From: JBEEJL01 sp043744215
GTDB taxonomy: Bacteria > Pseudomonadota > Gammaproteobacteria > Burkholderiales > JBEEJL01
Length of the DNA: 64,000 nucleotides
Reading direction: 5' to 3'
Assembly (NCBI GenBank): GCA_043744215.1
Contig: JAYTVC010000033.1
Coordinates: 11,770 to 75,769 of the forward strand
Positions 18,101-25,513 of this stretch are shown here, in pieces. Below the pieces are notes generated by a model, which saw only the letters and a list, made by a program, of their open reading frames with translations, made no database searches and was not told where the DNA came from. Every line of letters begins with the position of its first letter. The first letter of the stretch is position 1. The position numbers were made by a program, and so were the translations under genes.

Positions 18101-18609
18101 CGATACAGGGGCAGCGCATTTTCTGTTGGCCGCAATGCGCCACCTATGCGCGATGCCAACGGCATGCGCGCAACCAGTTCGCTGTTGAAGGAATCAATCG
18201 TTTGAATGCGCAAGCGCTGGGGTGCCGCGTCTAATGACCAGTGCTGTAGAGGGGAATTCTGTAACTTATTGATTGTATTGAATTTTTCAACCACTTTACG
18301 AGCAAGCTGCCAGGTGATTTGCGCGTGGGGGTCTGTTATGGGTTCGGGTTCATGTTGTGCACGATGTAGCGCGGATAACACGCGTTCGCGCATTTCGCTG
18401 GCGGCTTTTTTGGTAAACGTGATCGCAAGAATTTGTTCAGGCCGTTCAACTTCGGCGAGCAGGGCAAGATAACGTTGAATCAATAAACCGGTTTTACCCG
18501 AACCCGCCGGCGCTTGTACGATGAATGATTCACGGATGTCGAGCGCGGCGCTGCGCGCGGCCTTGTCCTGTTCGATCAGATCGGGATGCAAGGGATTATT
18601 CATCGTCAT
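15160..18609 (-). CDS. AddA/RecB-like UvrD-family helicase-nuclease
   Basis: At 1149 residues this has the full AddA plan. Walker A 'QAPAGSGKT' is at 32-40, motif Ia 'ITFTKKAASEMRER' at 63-76, Walker B 'LIDEFQDTS', motif III 'IVGDPMQSIYRFREAD', motif V 'MTMHKSKGLEFDVV', and motif VI 'YVACTRAKRQLHLFG'. A C-terminal PD-(D/E)XK nuclease carries 'WIIDYKTSS' near residue 1090. The enzyme unwinds and resects double-strand breaks for RecA loading. The gene overlaps the 3' end of its partner by 14 bases, which implies translational coupling. A copy of the dispersed AT element is read as residues 109-117 (EKFNTINKLQ), between motif Ia and the 2A-type region. Confidence 0.9.
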   Translation of the reverse strand: MTMNNPLHPDLIEQDKAARSAALDIRESFIVQAPAGSGKTGLLIQRYLALLAEVERPEQILAITFTKKAASEMRERVLSALHRAQHEPEPITDPHAQITWQLARKVVEKFNTINKLQNSPLQHWSLDAAPQRLRIQTIDSFNSELVARMPLASRIGGALRPTENALPLYREAARRVLAKLEQSDEFSDSVAALLEHLDNYFSTVEKLLTTMLQKRDQWLRHVNQPGGSRLQQQNLETAWHTLCTDLLEDLQDVLPQEYETEICALARYAASHLLDAGASPIITCAAMENLPEPIPEELAQWQGITELLMSKEGAWRKPKGVNVKLGFPPASGTRDKTEKDLREAMLARIKALLESLHDEIDLGEKLHAIRLLPRADYQQSQWRLLDALLKLLPQAVDELRNVFSERGECDFNEIAQGAVNALGNADDPTDLMLSLDYRLRHILIDEFQDTSVTQFELLTRLTAGWEPDDGRSLFIVGDPMQSIYRFREADVRLFLRAIKFGVGNIRPTYLLLSRNFRSQQGIVDWVNHAFAKVFPAQGDLSSGAVSYAQSASTRPVLPGAAVQVHALWDTDWKTQQAEQIAHLIRDALQQDASQSIVVLARSRGHLAHIVYSLNQLQVAFTAVEIDNLSQRPLVQDLCALTRAHLNLADRSAWLACLRAPWCGLTLADLGALAEGNPAEIIYTWLNNPENLAHLSPDGQRRVKKFTQVLNANFAHSGRKSLRPWIEAAWLALGGPACAENPADLEDAATYFDMLDDLPQEKISVEDLELQLSHLYARQPVNNEVRVQVMTMHKSKGLEFDVVILPSLSAKPRNGDSPLLLWQEYISRNGENHLLLAPITRKGEAADAMYRLAKEMEARRDHYESQRLLYVACTRAKRQLHLFGHAELAEDGCAKPPVASSLMSHLWPVMQMPFQQAAKNMPVAIENPAAGIERPLPYIRRLPSDWEMPALNAPIQFNPKTSNQHADTLTPVEYLWVGDTARHVGSVAHHLLRRIADQGISRWNVALSEKLRAVSRTRLMQLGIAAAEIDSAIARVMEAVRLSVEDQRGRWILDNTHKDSATELAVTSIVDGEIINIVIDRTFIDEHGTRWIIDYKTSSHEGADKEKFLDNEVARYQDQLNRYRIVMMQLDARPIKCGLYFPLLGGWREW
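18261..18287 (+). repeat. Dispersed AT-rich element, copy 5 (inside the AddA-like frame)
   Basis: GTAACTTATTGATTGTATTG followed by AATTTTT. It lies wholly within the helicase coding sequence and is translated on the minus strand as FNTINKLQ. Confidence 0.75.
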
Positions 18610-21304
18610 TTATTTCGACGGGAAAAACCCGCTGCAATTCGTCTTTGCGGCACAACGATGCGAGGTGACATTGCTGACAAGTCTCATTGGATTTTTTTGG
18701 GTCCACCCGCGCGTCGCCCTCGCGGAAATTTTCGGCCAGTTGCGTAAGCTCGCTGCGCCAGCGCGCAAGCTGTTCGTTCATCGTGAGCGCAACTTCATCG
18801 CCGGACAACTCACGCGTTTCTGTGATGCTCCACTCGCCAGACTTTTCATCTTGCATTAAATCGACGGACGCCAGCGCGATCAATTTGGTTTCGCCGGTTT
18901 TTATTTTGGCGAAGGCGAGGGCGCTGACGTTTTCTTCACCGGCCAGCGCGTAGAGCGGCAATTGCGGCTCGTCGGGGCGGTGGTCGTCATCCCACGGAGA
19001 TTTACCGGGGTCGCCGCTTTTGTAATCCATCACCATCACCGTTCCATCGGCCAGCGTATCCATCCGGTCGCGGCGAATATCGACGGTGATGCCGCCGATA
19101 GCTAACAGGGTCTTGTTTTCAACCGAGGCGATGCGAAACGGCGTGCGCTTTTTCTCAATGGCAAGCCAAGTGTGAATTAGCGCCGACAGCCTGTGCGCTT
19201 CCATGGCTTTCAAGCGTTTCGGCAGACGCAAGATGGCATAGGATTCCCATTGTTGAAGCGCATCGATGGCTGATTTTTTAACCAGCGTATCGAGATCATT
19301 TTCGGGCAGAGACAAAAGTGTTTGCTGGTCTTGCAATTGCTGCCATAAAAACTCCAGCGCGCGATGCAAAATCTGTCCGCGTTCCGAACCGTCAAGACCG
19401 ATGCGCGGCGTGGGCCATTCCTGCGCATTGAGGCGTATTTGCGCATACGCGCGGAACGGGCAGGCCGCTTGATATTTAAAAAGCGAAGTGCCACCGCGAA
19501 AGTGGGTAGAGGAAATTTTTGGCGCGCGGTAATCGTTGGTTAATTTTTCCGTCACCGCAGTTTGCCGCATGTGGGCATAAAGCGAGGCCGTTGTCTCGCT
19601 CAAGAATATGTCCGGTTCCAATAGGGGAATATGCGCAATCAGCGTTGAGGGGCGCAGTGCTTCGTCATTGTCATGCAGGCCGTGGCTGACTATCACTTCC
19701 GGCGCAGCGCGCAGCAAAAGCCCGGTCGCTTGTCTGGCAAAGGCGAGAGCCCCGTCGCTGGATGCCTGTGGTACACCGGCGCGGATTTGTAACGCCAACG
19801 GTAGCAATGCATTGGGGCGAACAGGCATGGGCCAGCTACTGTCATCGAAACCCAATAACCACACATGATCAAAGCTGAGATTCAATGCTTCATACACGCC
19901 GAGTATTTGCACCGGCTCGTGATGGGATTCCGGCTGGAACAGCGCGTCATTGGCTATACGCCGCAATGCCGATAAGGCCTGATTGAAATCCAGTTTTGTC
20001 GCGATAGCTTCAGTGCTGATAAATTGATCCAGCAATTCGCGCCATGCTTGCACCATCTGGAATTCTTCGCTCGATAACACGCGGCCATCGGGCCAGCCGG
20101 TGAGCGCGAGACAGCGGGAAAACTGTTTCGCCCATTCGCGCGGCGAGGCACTGCGGGGCAGCTCGTTCAAAGCTGTTTGCAATGCTTGCAGACTATCGGC
20201 AAGTTGCGGGCAATGGTGAGGCCTCGAGGCATTGGCGGCGAAATCCAGTACGGCATTCAAGGGCAAGGTGAACTCGCGCGTGTGGCGCAGTGCTGCGTCA
20301 CACAGCGCGCGCTTTGCCTGTTCATTTGCTGCGCCTGATAGATAAGGTGAATTGATCAACGCCGACCATTTCTCCATTTCCATGCTGTACTGTTTGATGC
20401 CGAGCAAATCGAAAGCGGTGGCGATGAGCGGATAGTGCGCCAGCGGAAGGCCAAGTGAAATATTGTAAGGGCGATGGGCGGGTGGTTCGCCGGGCAACAA
20501 CGCAAACGGCGCCAGCGCTTCATCAAACTCTCTTTGTAGCAGGTTGCGTTTTGCTGCAAGGCCCGGCACGACGATGCCGATACGCGCCTCTGCATTCACC
20601 AATAGTTTTGCGCGAGCCCATCGGGCTGCGGAACGGATTTCTTCCACAGGCGAGGCGGCGGCAAAACGCAGGCATTGCGATTCAATATCAGGCGGTTGAA
20701 TTTCTGTGACTTTAGTGCCCGCGTCAACAAGGGCGCTAAACAATGCGCGCGTTTGTGGCGACACCGTTTCGAAACCTGCGACGAGAATATTTTTCGGGAC
20801 AGGAAAAATTTTCTGATTGATGTAACCGGCGATGTAATCGGGAAGCCTTGCCTGATCGAGCCAATTTTCTTCCGTGCAGCGCGATGCGTAGGTCTGCGAC
20901 CATTGTGCATACATTTGCGCATCAAGGCTTTGCTGTAATGCGTCGGCCTGCGCAATGCGCCACGCATGCTGCAACTGCCAGGCATCCTGCGCCAGTTTTG
21001 CCATGGCCGCCGCATCCATTTGTCCGGGCAGGGTCAACAACGACGCACGCACAATGCGCTCCCACAACACGCGCTCCTGTGTGGTGGAAAGAAAGCGGGG
21101 AATATTATTTTCTAAACTTGCGTCAATTACATCGTGGCTACATTGATGTAACCACGCGTTCAGCGGAAGAATATTCGCGGCAGGCCACGCAGTTTTGCCG
21201 GCAGCAATTTGCTGTGTGTTATGTTCGGCCGTGAAAACCCGTGCGAGACGGTTGTTGGCCGTGAGTAATAGTGTGTCGCTGTTCAACTCGAGAAATCTGC
21301 TCAC
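18596..21304 (-). CDS. AddB-like PD-(D/E)XK nuclease (TIGR03623-type DNA repair protein)
   Basis: 902 residues from a GTG at 21304. The N-terminal three-quarters are a degenerate helicase fold typical of AddB/RexB partners. The C-terminal RecB-like nuclease shows 'VMVMDYKSGDPGKSPW' near residue 758. An iron-sulfur staple is suggested by one cysteine in 'ACPFRAYAQIRL' (about 613) and three in 'ETCQQCHLASLCRKDE' near the C-terminus, the same spacing plan as AddB. The family is known as the betaproteobacterial partner of the neighbouring UvrD-like helicase, and together they would form a RecBCD-equivalent complex. No ribosome-binding site is obvious. A dispersed AT element lies 12 bases upstream of the start. 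Confidence 0.87.
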   Translation of the reverse strand: MSRFLELNSDTLLLTANNRLARVFTAEHNTQQIAAGKTAWPAANILPLNAWLHQCSHDVIDASLENNIPRFLSTTQERVLWERIVRASLLTLPGQMDAAAMAKLAQDAWQLQHAWRIAQADALQQSLDAQMYAQWSQTYASRCTEENWLDQARLPDYIAGYINQKIFPVPKNILVAGFETVSPQTRALFSALVDAGTKVTEIQPPDIESQCLRFAAASPVEEIRSAARWARAKLLVNAEARIGIVVPGLAAKRNLLQREFDEALAPFALLPGEPPAHRPYNISLGLPLAHYPLIATAFDLLGIKQYSMEMEKWSALINSPYLSGAANEQAKRALCDAALRHTREFTLPLNAVLDFAANASRPHHCPQLADSLQALQTALNELPRSASPREWAKQFSRCLALTGWPDGRVLSSEEFQMVQAWRELLDQFISTEAIATKLDFNQALSALRRIANDALFQPESHHEPVQILGVYEALNLSFDHVWLLGFDDSSWPMPVRPNALLPLALQIRAGVPQASSDGALAFARQATGLLLRAAPEVIVSHGLHDNDEALRPSTLIAHIPLLEPDIFLSETTASLYAHMRQTAVTEKLTNDYRAPKISSTHFRGGTSLFKYQAACPFRAYAQIRLNAQEWPTPRIGLDGSERGQILHRALEFLWQQLQDQQTLLSLPENDLDTLVKKSAIDALQQWESYAILRLPKRLKAMEAHRLSALIHTWLAIEKKRTPFRIASVENKTLLAIGGITVDIRRDRMDTLADGTVMVMDYKSGDPGKSPWDDDHRPDEPQLPLYALAGEENVSALAFAKIKTGETKLIALASVDLMQDEKSGEWSITETRELSGDEVALTMNEQLARWRSELTQLAENFREGDARVDPKKSNETCQQCHLASLCRKDELQRVFPVEINDDE

Positions 21305-21315
21305 GGAATACGCTT

Positions 21316-21342
21316 AATTATTCAATATAATCAAATAGTTAC
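21316..21342 (-). repeat. Dispersed AT-rich element, copy 6
   Basis: A consensus copy in the opposite orientation on the plus strand (AATTATTCAATATAATCAAA and then TAGTTAC). It lies in the 50-base gap between the AddB-like start and the GST stop. Confidence 0.92.
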
Positions 21343-21354
21343 AATAAAACAGGT

Positions 21355-22050
21355 TTAGCGCTTTTCATACTGCATATTGCCGAACATTGCTTCGCGCGCC
21401 TTGTCGTCGATGGGGCCTTCCTTGCGCAGCTCCGTCAACACTTTTACGCCGCGCTGCACGGCGGGGCGCGCAGCGATTTCATCAAACCATTTTTTCAAGT
21501 GCGGATAGTCTTCGATGTTCACGCCTTGCCGTTCGTAACTGCGCAACCATGGAAACGTTGCGATGTCCGCTATCGTATATTCATCACCGGCCAGATATTT
21601 TGATTGCGCCAGTTGTTTGTCGATGACGTTATATAAACGGTTGGCTTCTTTGGTGTAGCGGTCGATGGCATATTGAATTTTTTCTGGCGCGTAAATGCGG
21701 AAGTGATGGTTCTGCCCCAGCATCGGCCCCACGCCGCCCATCTGGAACATCAGCCACTGCAGCATTTTGTAACGCTCGGCAATATTGTGTGGAATCAATT
21801 TGCCGGTTTTTTCGGCGAGATAAACCAATATCGCGCCGGACTCAAACAACGAAAAGGGTTTGCCGCCGGGACCTTCGCTATCGACGATGGCCGGCATTTT
21901 ATTGTTGGGTGAAATTTTCAAAAATTCCGGCTTGAATTGATCGCCCGCACCGATGTTGATGGCATGCACGTTATAGGGCAAGCCGCATTCTTCCAGCATG
22001 ATATGGATTTTGTGGCCGTTGGGCGTGGCCCAGGAATAAAGGTCGATCAT
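21355..22050 (-). CDS. Glutathione S-transferase, YfcG/YghU-like
   Basis: 231 residues. The N-terminal thioredoxin fold contains the E. coli YfcG phrases 'TPNGHKIHIMLEE', 'ISPNNKMPAIVD' and 'SLFESGAILVYLAEKTG'. 'GVGPMLGQNHHF' opens the helical domain. YfcG-type enzymes have low transferase activity but strong glutathione-disulfide reductase activity and bind GSSG without a catalytic Cys or Tyr, and that fits the Thr-Pro-Asn at the active site (residues 9-11). The start overlaps the upstream cupin stop by four bases, so the two are co-translated. Confidence 0.92.
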   Translation of the reverse strand: MIDLYSWATPNGHKIHIMLEECGLPYNVHAINIGAGDQFKPEFLKISPNNKMPAIVDSEGPGGKPFSLFESGAILVYLAEKTGKLIPHNIAERYKMLQWLMFQMGGVGPMLGQNHHFRIYAPEKIQYAIDRYTKEANRLYNVIDKQLAQSKYLAGDEYTIADIATFPWLRSYERQGVNIEDYPHLKKWFDEIAARPAVQRGVKVLTELRKEGPIDDKAREAMFGNMQYEKR

Positions 22051-22376
22051 GCTTTTTCCTTTTCAATAATCGGAGTAGGTTTTTGCGAGGATACATAAAT
22101 AATTGAATCTTCCAGCGCCGCCACATCGTGGGTCTCGCCTGGTTCGGTAAACAGGAAATCGTTTTCTCTCAGCGTCACGCCGCTGATAATGACACAGCCC
22201 TTGATCACCAGCACTTCTTCCGTGCCGTGATGTTCGTGGGTGGGGAAGCGGGAACCCTTGGCGAGCTTCACCAAAGAGGTTCGACCACCGCCGTCATTTT
22301 GCTTCAGCAGATTGCGCTCGATGCCGGGGTAGTCGGTGGGGGCGTAGGTTTGTTGGCGGGATAATTTGCTGTACAT
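22047..22376 (-). CDS. ChrR-like cupin-domain protein
   Basis: A single cupin domain of 109 residues from ATG 22376; the frame extends upstream without support. The metal-site motif 'PTHEHHGTEEVLVIKG' gives the usual His-His-Glu set, and 'FTEPGETHDV' supplies the second-motif His. Similar small cupins occur as ChrR-type anti-sigma modules or as stand-alone stress sensors. The gene sits between the GST (overlap four bases) and the alcohol dehydrogenase, all on the minus strand. This suggests a small detoxification operon of dehydrogenase, cupin and GST. The precise ligand is not visible. Confidence 0.8.
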   Translation of the reverse strand: MYSKLSRQQTYAPTDYPGIERNLLKQNDGGGRTSLVKLAKGSRFPTHEHHGTEEVLVIKGCVIISGVTLRENDFLFTEPGETHDVAALEDSIIYVSSQKPTPIIEKEKA

Positions 22377-22383
22377 AGCGTTC

Positions 22384-23508
22384 TCACAAAATAATAATCT
22401 GGCGCACCGTGTGCCCCGACGCGAGCCGATCAAAACCGGCATTGATGTCTTCCAGTTTTAACCGCTCACTCATCAGTTTGTTCACCGGCAATTTTCCCTG
22501 CTGATATAGGGCCACATAACGCGGCACATCGCGCGCGGCGACGCAGGAGCCCATGTAGCTGCCCTTGATGGTGCGTTCTTCAGCGGTGAGGTTGACGTGT
22601 TGCATCTGCCAGCGCGCATCGGGGTGGGGCAGGCCGGCTGTTACTGTGGTGCCGCCGCGTCGCGTGATGCGATAAGCGAGCTCCATCGCGTTGACAGATC
22701 CGGCCATCTCGAACGAAAAATCGACGCCGCCTTTGGTTAATTCTTTGACTTGTTGAATCGCGTCGGCATCTTTTGCGTTGACGGTGGCCGTTGCGCCGAG
22801 TTGTTTTGCCAGTTGCAATTTGTCGTCATGAATATCCAATGCGATGATCTCACGCGCGCCTGCAAGCACACTGCCAAGCACGCTGTTCAATCCTACGCCG
22901 CCCAATCCGACAACGGCGACGGTGCTGCCGGCCGACACTTTAGCTGTGTTGATAACCGCGCCAACGCCTGTCAGCACGGCGCAGCCGAACAGCGCCGCTT
23001 CATCGAACGGCAAGCTCGAATCGATTTTCACCATGGAGCCGCGCGCGGCGACGGCGTATTGAGCAAACGCCGACACGCCCATATGATGATAAATCCGCGC
23101 GTTGTTTTTGCTCAGGCGACTGATGTTGCCGATCAGCAGGCCCGCGCCGTTGGCTGATTGGCCCGGCTCACAGTGTGTCGGCCGGCCTTCAACACAAGGC
23201 ATGCAGTGACCGCAGCTCGGCGCAAAAATCATTACCACGTGGTCGCCCGGTTTTAAATCAGTGACCCCCGTGCCGCATTCCACCACTTCGCCTGATGCTT
23301 CATGGCCTAGCGCCATCGGCATTTGCCGCGCGCGGTCACCGTTGATGGTGGATAAATCGGAATGGCATAAACCGGCCGCTTTGATTTTGACCAGCACTTC
23401 GCCTGCGCCGGGCGGCGCGAGTTCGATTTCTTCAATCTTCAGCGGCTGGCTTTGGGCGTAAGGCGCAGGCAATGCGGTCTGGTATAAAACAGCGGCGTGG
23501 ATTTTCAT
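22384..23508 (-). CDS. Zinc-dependent alcohol dehydrogenase family protein
   Basis: 374 residues from ATG 23508. The catalytic zinc site is in 'GLCHSDLSTINGDR' and 'GHEASGEVV'. The structural zinc loop 'PSCGHCMPCVEGRPTHC' carries four cysteines. The NAD-binding 'VVGLGGVGLNSVLGSVLAGA' is followed by the acidic residue of 'IALDIHDDKL', favouring NAD over NADP. This is the class III/benzyl-alcohol-like MDR branch that oxidises primary or aromatic alcohols, or S-hydroxymethyl thiols. It is seven bases upstream of the cupin gene in the same direction, then the GST, consistent with an operon for thiol- or aldehyde-related detoxification (inference). The substrate is unknown. Confidence 0.9.
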   Translation of the reverse strand: MKIHAAVLYQTALPAPYAQSQPLKIEEIELAPPGAGEVLVKIKAAGLCHSDLSTINGDRARQMPMALGHEASGEVVECGTGVTDLKPGDHVVMIFAPSCGHCMPCVEGRPTHCEPGQSANGAGLLIGNISRLSKNNARIYHHMGVSAFAQYAVAARGSMVKIDSSLPFDEAALFGCAVLTGVGAVINTAKVSAGSTVAVVGLGGVGLNSVLGSVLAGAREIIALDIHDDKLQLAKQLGATATVNAKDADAIQQVKELTKGGVDFSFEMAGSVNAMELAYRITRRGGTTVTAGLPHPDARWQMQHVNLTAEERTIKGSYMGSCVAARDVPRYVALYQQGKLPVNKLMSERLKLEDINAGFDRLASGHTVRQIIIL

Positions 23509-23741
23509 TGCGCAGCCCCGCAAAAATTCGCACAGCCGTTTGAATGAAATGGGTGGTTACGTTTTGGGTGAGTGTCCGTCGGCATGATGGGCCAATACTT
23601 TCAAAAATAAAGTAAAAAAAATCGCGTCAGCATTGGGTTGAAGCTGCGGTCTTATCAGATGAGTAGCGCTTTGCTGCTATTCACTTTGTGCGCGCCACAC
23701 GGCGCGCATGTTCCGCAACATTTTCCTGGAGAGGACAACCC

Positions 23742-24869
23742 ATGATTACTAACAAACTTTCACCATTGTACTTTATCGGACGGCAAGCCAGAACAGCGGC
23801 CATTGGTTTGGTGCTGGCAGCATCGGCCGGTTTAACCACGGCGGCCCATGCGGCGGGCGCGGTCTATACCTTAACCAACGCGGCAGCGGGCAACGCCGTC
23901 GCCGTATTTAACCGTGCCGATAACGGCACACTCACGGCAGCCGGGCAAGTCGCCACCAATGGTCTTGGCACGGGCACCGGCCTTGGCAATCAGGGCGCGC
24001 TGGTGATGAGCAAAAATGGCAAGTGGATGTTCGCCGTGAATGCGGGCAGTAACGATATCTCCGTGTTCTCGACGCAAAACGGCTTGACGCTGATCGGCAA
24101 AACGCCTTCCGGCGGCGTGTTGCCGGTAAGCGTCACCACTCACGACGATTTGGTTTACGTGTTGAATGGCGGCGGCACCAACAACATCACCGGCTTCACC
24201 ATCGGTGAGTGGGGGCAATTGACGCCGATCGCCGGCTCCACCAAGTCGCTCAGCGCCGCCAGCACCGGCCCGGCCCAGGTGGAATTCAGCAACGACGGCG
24301 AAGTGTTGGTGGTGACAGAAAAAGCCACCAACAAAATCGATTTGTATCGTGTTGAAAACGGCGTCGCCAATGGCCCGGCCGTGCGTGATTCTGTCGGCGC
24401 CACGCCGTTCGGCTTTGCCTTCGACAAGCGCGATCATTTGATTGTGTCTGAAGCCTTTGGAGGCGCAGCGGGCAAGAGCGCGCTATCGTCGTACAACATT
24501 CTCGAAGAAAGCGCCGCGCTGCAAACCGTAACGCCGTCGGCGGCAACAACCCAGACCGCAGCATGCTGGGTTGTCGTCACTAAAAACGGCAGATACACCT
24601 ATACTACCAATACCGGCAGTGGCAACATTTCCGGCTATCGCGTAGATAAAGACGGCCGCCTCACAGGGCTGAACGCCAACGGTATCACCGGCGTGACCGG
24701 TGCAGGCCCGACGGATCTGGCACTGAGCCGCAACAGCAAGTTTCTTTATGCGCTCACACCGGGCAATGGCTCGATCACGGCTTTCGGCGTGGCGGCTGAC
24801 GGCTCGTTGTCGAATCTGGGCGTTGTAAGCGGCTTGCCCGCACGCGGCACGGGCTTGATCGCACGCTAA
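23742..24869 (+). CDS. Exported beta-propeller protein (lactonase/YncE-like)
   Basis: I start at ATG 23742, which follows GGAGAGGACA, rather than at the upstream GTG 23688. The product has 375 residues with a long signal peptide ending in AHA-AGA (about residue 38). The mature protein is a seven-bladed propeller of the 6-phosphogluconolactonase/YncE sort. Repeated blades open with phrases such as 'VAVFNRADNGTLTAAG', 'ISVFSTQNGLTLIG' and 'ITAFGVAADGSLSNLG', and 'LALSRNSKFLYAL' marks blade ends. Catalytic residues of true lactonases are not obvious, so a binding role is equally possible. It is monocistronic, ending in the hairpin at 24901-24920. Confidence 0.8.
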   Translation: MITNKLSPLYFIGRQARTAAIGLVLAASAGLTTAAHAAGAVYTLTNAAAGNAVAVFNRADNGTLTAAGQVATNGLGTGTGLGNQGALVMSKNGKWMFAVNAGSNDISVFSTQNGLTLIGKTPSGGVLPVSVTTHDDLVYVLNGGGTNNITGFTIGEWGQLTPIAGSTKSLSAASTGPAQVEFSNDGEVLVVTEKATNKIDLYRVENGVANGPAVRDSVGATPFGFAFDKRDHLIVSEAFGGAAGKSALSSYNILEESAALQTVTPSAATTQTAACWVVVTKNGRYTYTTNTGSGNISGYRVDKDGRLTGLNANGITGVTGAGPTDLALSRNSKFLYALTPGNGSITAFGVAADGSLSNLGVVSGLPARGTGLIAR

Positions 24870-24900
24870 CACGGGCGTATTGAGTATTGCAGTAACGGGC

Positions 24901-24928
24901 ACAGCGGTTGACACCGCTGTGTCTTTTT
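24901..24928 (+). terminator. Hairpin terminator of the beta-propeller gene
   Basis: Stem ACAGCGG / CCGCTGT with loop TTGACA, followed by GTCTTTTT. The T-rich tail is the first unit of the octamer tract that runs up to the next ribosome-binding site. Confidence 0.75.
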
Positions 24929-24976
24929 GTCTTTTTGTCTTTTTGTCTTTTTGTCATTTTGTCATTTTGTCATTTT
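24921..24976 (+). repeat. Seven-unit octamer repeat (GTCTTTTT x4, GTCATTTT x3)
   Basis: A perfect 8-base period with no indels. It occupies all the space between the preceding hairpin and the GAAGGAG ribosome-binding site (24977-24983) of the DUF302 gene. Such simple repeats can change length by slippage. Confidence 0.95.
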
Positions 24977-24990
24977 GAAGGAGTGATGTC

Positions 24991-25440
24991 ATGAAAAAAA
25001 GTTGCCTGATTATTATCAGTTTATTTTTCTCGTTATCCGTGCTCGCCGCAGACAACGGCATGGTCGCAAAATCGAGCAAATATTCCGTCGCGGAAACCAT
25101 GGACCGTTTCGAAGCAGAAGCAAAGTCCAAAGGTTTCGCCGTCGTAGCCCGCGTCGATCACGCCGCTGCCGCAGAAAAAGCCGGATTGAAAATGCCGCCT
25201 AGTCAATTATTAATTTTTGGCAATCCCAAAGGTGGCACGCCGTTGATGCTGGCTGCACCCACAGTGGCGATAGATTTACCTTTGAAAGCCCTCGCGTGGC
25301 AAGACGGCGAGGGTAAAGTATTTTTAGGCTTTAACTCGACCGGCTATTTGAAATCGCGACACGACATCACGGGCAAGGATGATGCGCTGAAAATTATGGA
25401 AGGCGTGATGAATGGCATGGCGGAGAAGGCGGTGGAATGA
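24991..25440 (+). CDS. Exported DUF302-domain protein
   Basis: 149 residues. A signal peptide of 19 residues (ends VLA-AD) is followed by one DUF302 domain. Family marks are 'SVAETMDRFEAEAKSKGFAVVARVDHAAAAEKAG', 'PSQLLIFGNPKGGTPLM', 'AIDLPLKALAWQDGEGKVFLGFNSTGYL' and 'HDI'. The fold is small alpha/beta, with no known catalytic function. Members often sit in the periplasm of bacteria that handle sulfur or metal stress. GAAGGAG lies seven bases before the ATG. The octamer repeat just upstream may set its expression level. Confidence 0.9.
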   Translation: MKKSCLIIISLFFSLSVLAADNGMVAKSSKYSVAETMDRFEAEAKSKGFAVVARVDHAAAAEKAGLKMPPSQLLIFGNPKGGTPLMLAAPTVAIDLPLKALAWQDGEGKVFLGFNSTGYLKSRHDITGKDDALKIMEGVMNGMAEKAVE

Positions 25441-25513
25441 AGTTTAATGGATGTGGCAGGTCGGCAAAGGGTTGCTGACGCAGGTTAGCGTGCAAAGCAA
25501 TGTCGCAGGCAGC

